From assembly GCA_000302695.1 (NCBI GenBank), contig AMFN01000002.1, positions 869,948 to 933,947 on the forward strand: 64,000 bases of DNA, in the 5' to 3' direction. The stretch is from Enterobacteriaceae bacterium LSJC7 (GTDB lineage: Bacteria > Pseudomonadota > Gammaproteobacteria > Enterobacterales > Enterobacteriaceae). The position numbers were made by a program, and so were the translations under genes. The notes beneath the pieces are model-generated. The model was not told the DNA's origin. It saw only the letters and a program-made list of their open reading frames with translations, and did not search any database. Positions 62,853-64,000 of this stretch are shown here, piece by piece; positions within the stretch are counted from its first letter, which is position 1, and every line of letters starts with the position of its first letter.

Positions 62853-64000
62853 ATGAAGAAACGTTTGGTTAAAAAGCGCCTGTATGAGCGACTCTTTTCA
62901 ATAATAATACTGTCATTCATAGTACCTGCGGTGATTAATAGCCCGGTACTTTACGCTGCGCAAACGCAAAGTAGTCGTACCCAACTTTATGATTTTAATA
63001 TCCCTGCCGGGAACTTAGATAATGCATTGCTTACATTGGGTAAGCAAAGTAATTTGCAGATAATCGCCCCGTCATCATTAACTCAAAATATTAAAAATAC
63101 TGCCGTGTCCGGACGCGTGACTGTTGAGGCGGCGATGGCGATGTTATTAAAAAATACAGCGCTTTCCTATCGTACCGTTAACGGTAACAGCATTCTGATT
63201 TATCCGGCACCGACGAAAACCAGTAACAGCAGCATTTCACTGGGTGCGGTAAGCATTGAAGGCTCATCAGCAACCGGCAACGGTGGCGGTAACGGCAGCC
63301 AGGATCTGGTTGCGACAGAAGGGAGCGCTTCGTATGCCACAAATTATGTCAGCATTGGCTCGAAAACCCCGCAAAAATTTAATGCAATGACGCAGTCTGT
63401 TTCAGTCGTCACGCAGCAAAGAATGCAGGAGCAAGGTATAAAAAATGTTGATCAGGCATTGCAAAATTCGACCGGCATTACCTCGATTACTGAGGCCGGG
63501 ACAGGAAACCAGACGTATTTTTCGCGCGGTTTTGAAGTTACCAATGTCACGATTGATGGTGGGGCGGGAACGAATAGCCGAAATGACACCACCATTTTAT
63601 CAAACAGTGATATGTCAATGTACGACTCTGTGCAGTTATTACGCGGCGCAGATTCATTTGGTAATGCCGGTGACAATGCTAATCCCAGTGGCACAATTAA
63701 TTTAGTGCGTAAAAAGCCCCTCGATCATAATCAGCTGTTTTTTGAGTTGAATGCCGGTTCGTGGGATAAATATCGAGGCTCACTGGATGTGACCGGTCCA
63801 TTGACCGATAACGGTTCGGTGCGTGGGCGTCTTGTTTTAACCGGTTCACAGGCAAACACATTTTACCAGAATGGCTATGATAATGGCGCACTGGCCTATG
63901 GTATTCTGGAGGCAGATTTATCACCCGACTCATTATTAACGGTAGGTGCCAGCTACTCCTATACAGACAAATCAATATGGACATTGGGCTTGCCGCGTTA
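62853..64000 (+). CDS. TonB-dependent receptor with STN signalling domain (5' part, runs off right edge)
   Basis: 382 residues visible with no stop before the edge. Signal peptide to about residue 36 (ending VLYAA). The STN domain covers residues 44-118 (YDFNIPAGNLDNALLTLGKQ, then VSGRVTVEAAMAMLLKNTAL), as in FpvA, FhuE/FoxA-type and FecA transducers. The plug domain is from about 165 (SVSVVTQQRMQEQGIKNVDQ, YFSRGFEV, LLRGADSFGNAGDNANPSG, INLVRKKP), followed by the first barrel strands. It imports a ferric siderophore by family precedent; the ligand is unknown. Start chosen at the second ATG, where AGGGA has correct spacing; an ATG 6 bases upstream is too close to it. Confidence 0.9.
   Translation, partial: MKKRLVKKRLYERLFSIIILSFIVPAVINSPVLYAAQTQSSRTQLYDFNIPAGNLDNALLTLGKQSNLQIIAPSSLTQNIKNTAVSGRVTVEAAMAMLLKNTALSYRTVNGNSILIYPAPTKTSNSSISLGAVSIEGSSATGNGGGNGSQDLVATEGSASYATNYVSIGSKTPQKFNAMTQSVSVVTQQRMQEQGIKNVDQALQNSTGITSITEAGTGNQTYFSRGFEVTNVTIDGGAGTNSRNDTTILSNSDMSMYDSVQLLRGADSFGNAGDNANPSGTINLVRKKPLDHNQLFFELNAGSWDKYRGSLDVTGPLTDNGSVRGRLVLTGSQANTFYQNGYDNGALAYGILEADLSPDSLLTVGASYSYTDKSIWTLGLPR

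Noticed and set aside
1-64000. CRISPR arrays, tRNA or rRNA genes, insertion sequences, prophage modules
   Set aside because: No spaced direct-repeat arrays, cloverleaf-like tRNA sequence, transposase or phage structural gene was recognised on either strand.

Overview
The window looks like a chromosomal segment of a GC-rich member of the Enterobacteriaceae. Most proteins are close to Escherichia coli K-12 orthologues in length and sequence. Their order follows the part of the E. coli map that runs from acnA through rnb, fabI, sap, psp, tyrR, mppA, zntB, ttcA, nifJ (ydbK), ldhA and feaB. The genus cannot be fixed from sequence reading alone. No tRNA, rRNA, insertion sequence, prophage or CRISPR array was seen.

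Region 1 (1-20 kb) is housekeeping: the 3' part of acnA, then ribA, pgpB, lapA-lapB behind a heat-shock type promoter, pyrF-yciH, osmB behind a sigma-S type -10, yciT, yciZ, rnb, yciW, fabI and the five-gene sapABCDF transporter. Region 2 (18-23.2 kb) replaces the putrescine (puu) genes expected here in E. coli. It holds an AraC-type regulator with a degenerate glycosidase-like C-terminus, divergent from an M20 amidohydrolase and an MFS exporter. Region 3 (23.2-34.5 kb) is the phage-shock system (pspF / pspABCD with its sigma-54 promoter, ycjX, ycjF), tyrR, tpx and the murein-peptide recycling genes ycjG, mpaA and mppA. A 10-bp tandem duplication at the ycjG/mpaA junction removes both genes' expected stop codons.

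Region 4 (34.5-41.4 kb) starts with yeaQ- and ybiI-like small genes, zntB, the anaerobic small RNA FnrS with an upstream FNR-like site, a proline-rich 45-residue ORF, and ttcA. It ends in an AT-richer accessory stretch with a secreted reprolysin-like (M12B) metalloprotease, a small membrane methyltransferase and an unrecognised lipoprotein. Region 5 (41.4-50.4 kb) is a hexose-phosphate locus: uhpA-uhpB-uhpC followed directly by afuA-afuB-afuC on one strand, so a Uhp-type sensor probably controls an Afu-type sugar-phosphate ABC importer instead of UhpT. An orphan membrane protein follows.

Region 6 (50.4-64 kb) has nifJ, ydbJ, hslJ, ldhA, the envelope genes ydbH-ynbE-ydbL, feaR/feaB with two good FeaR-box matches between them, a cysteine-rich secreted protein of unknown role, and the 5' part of a TonB-dependent receptor with an STN signalling domain that runs off the right edge.
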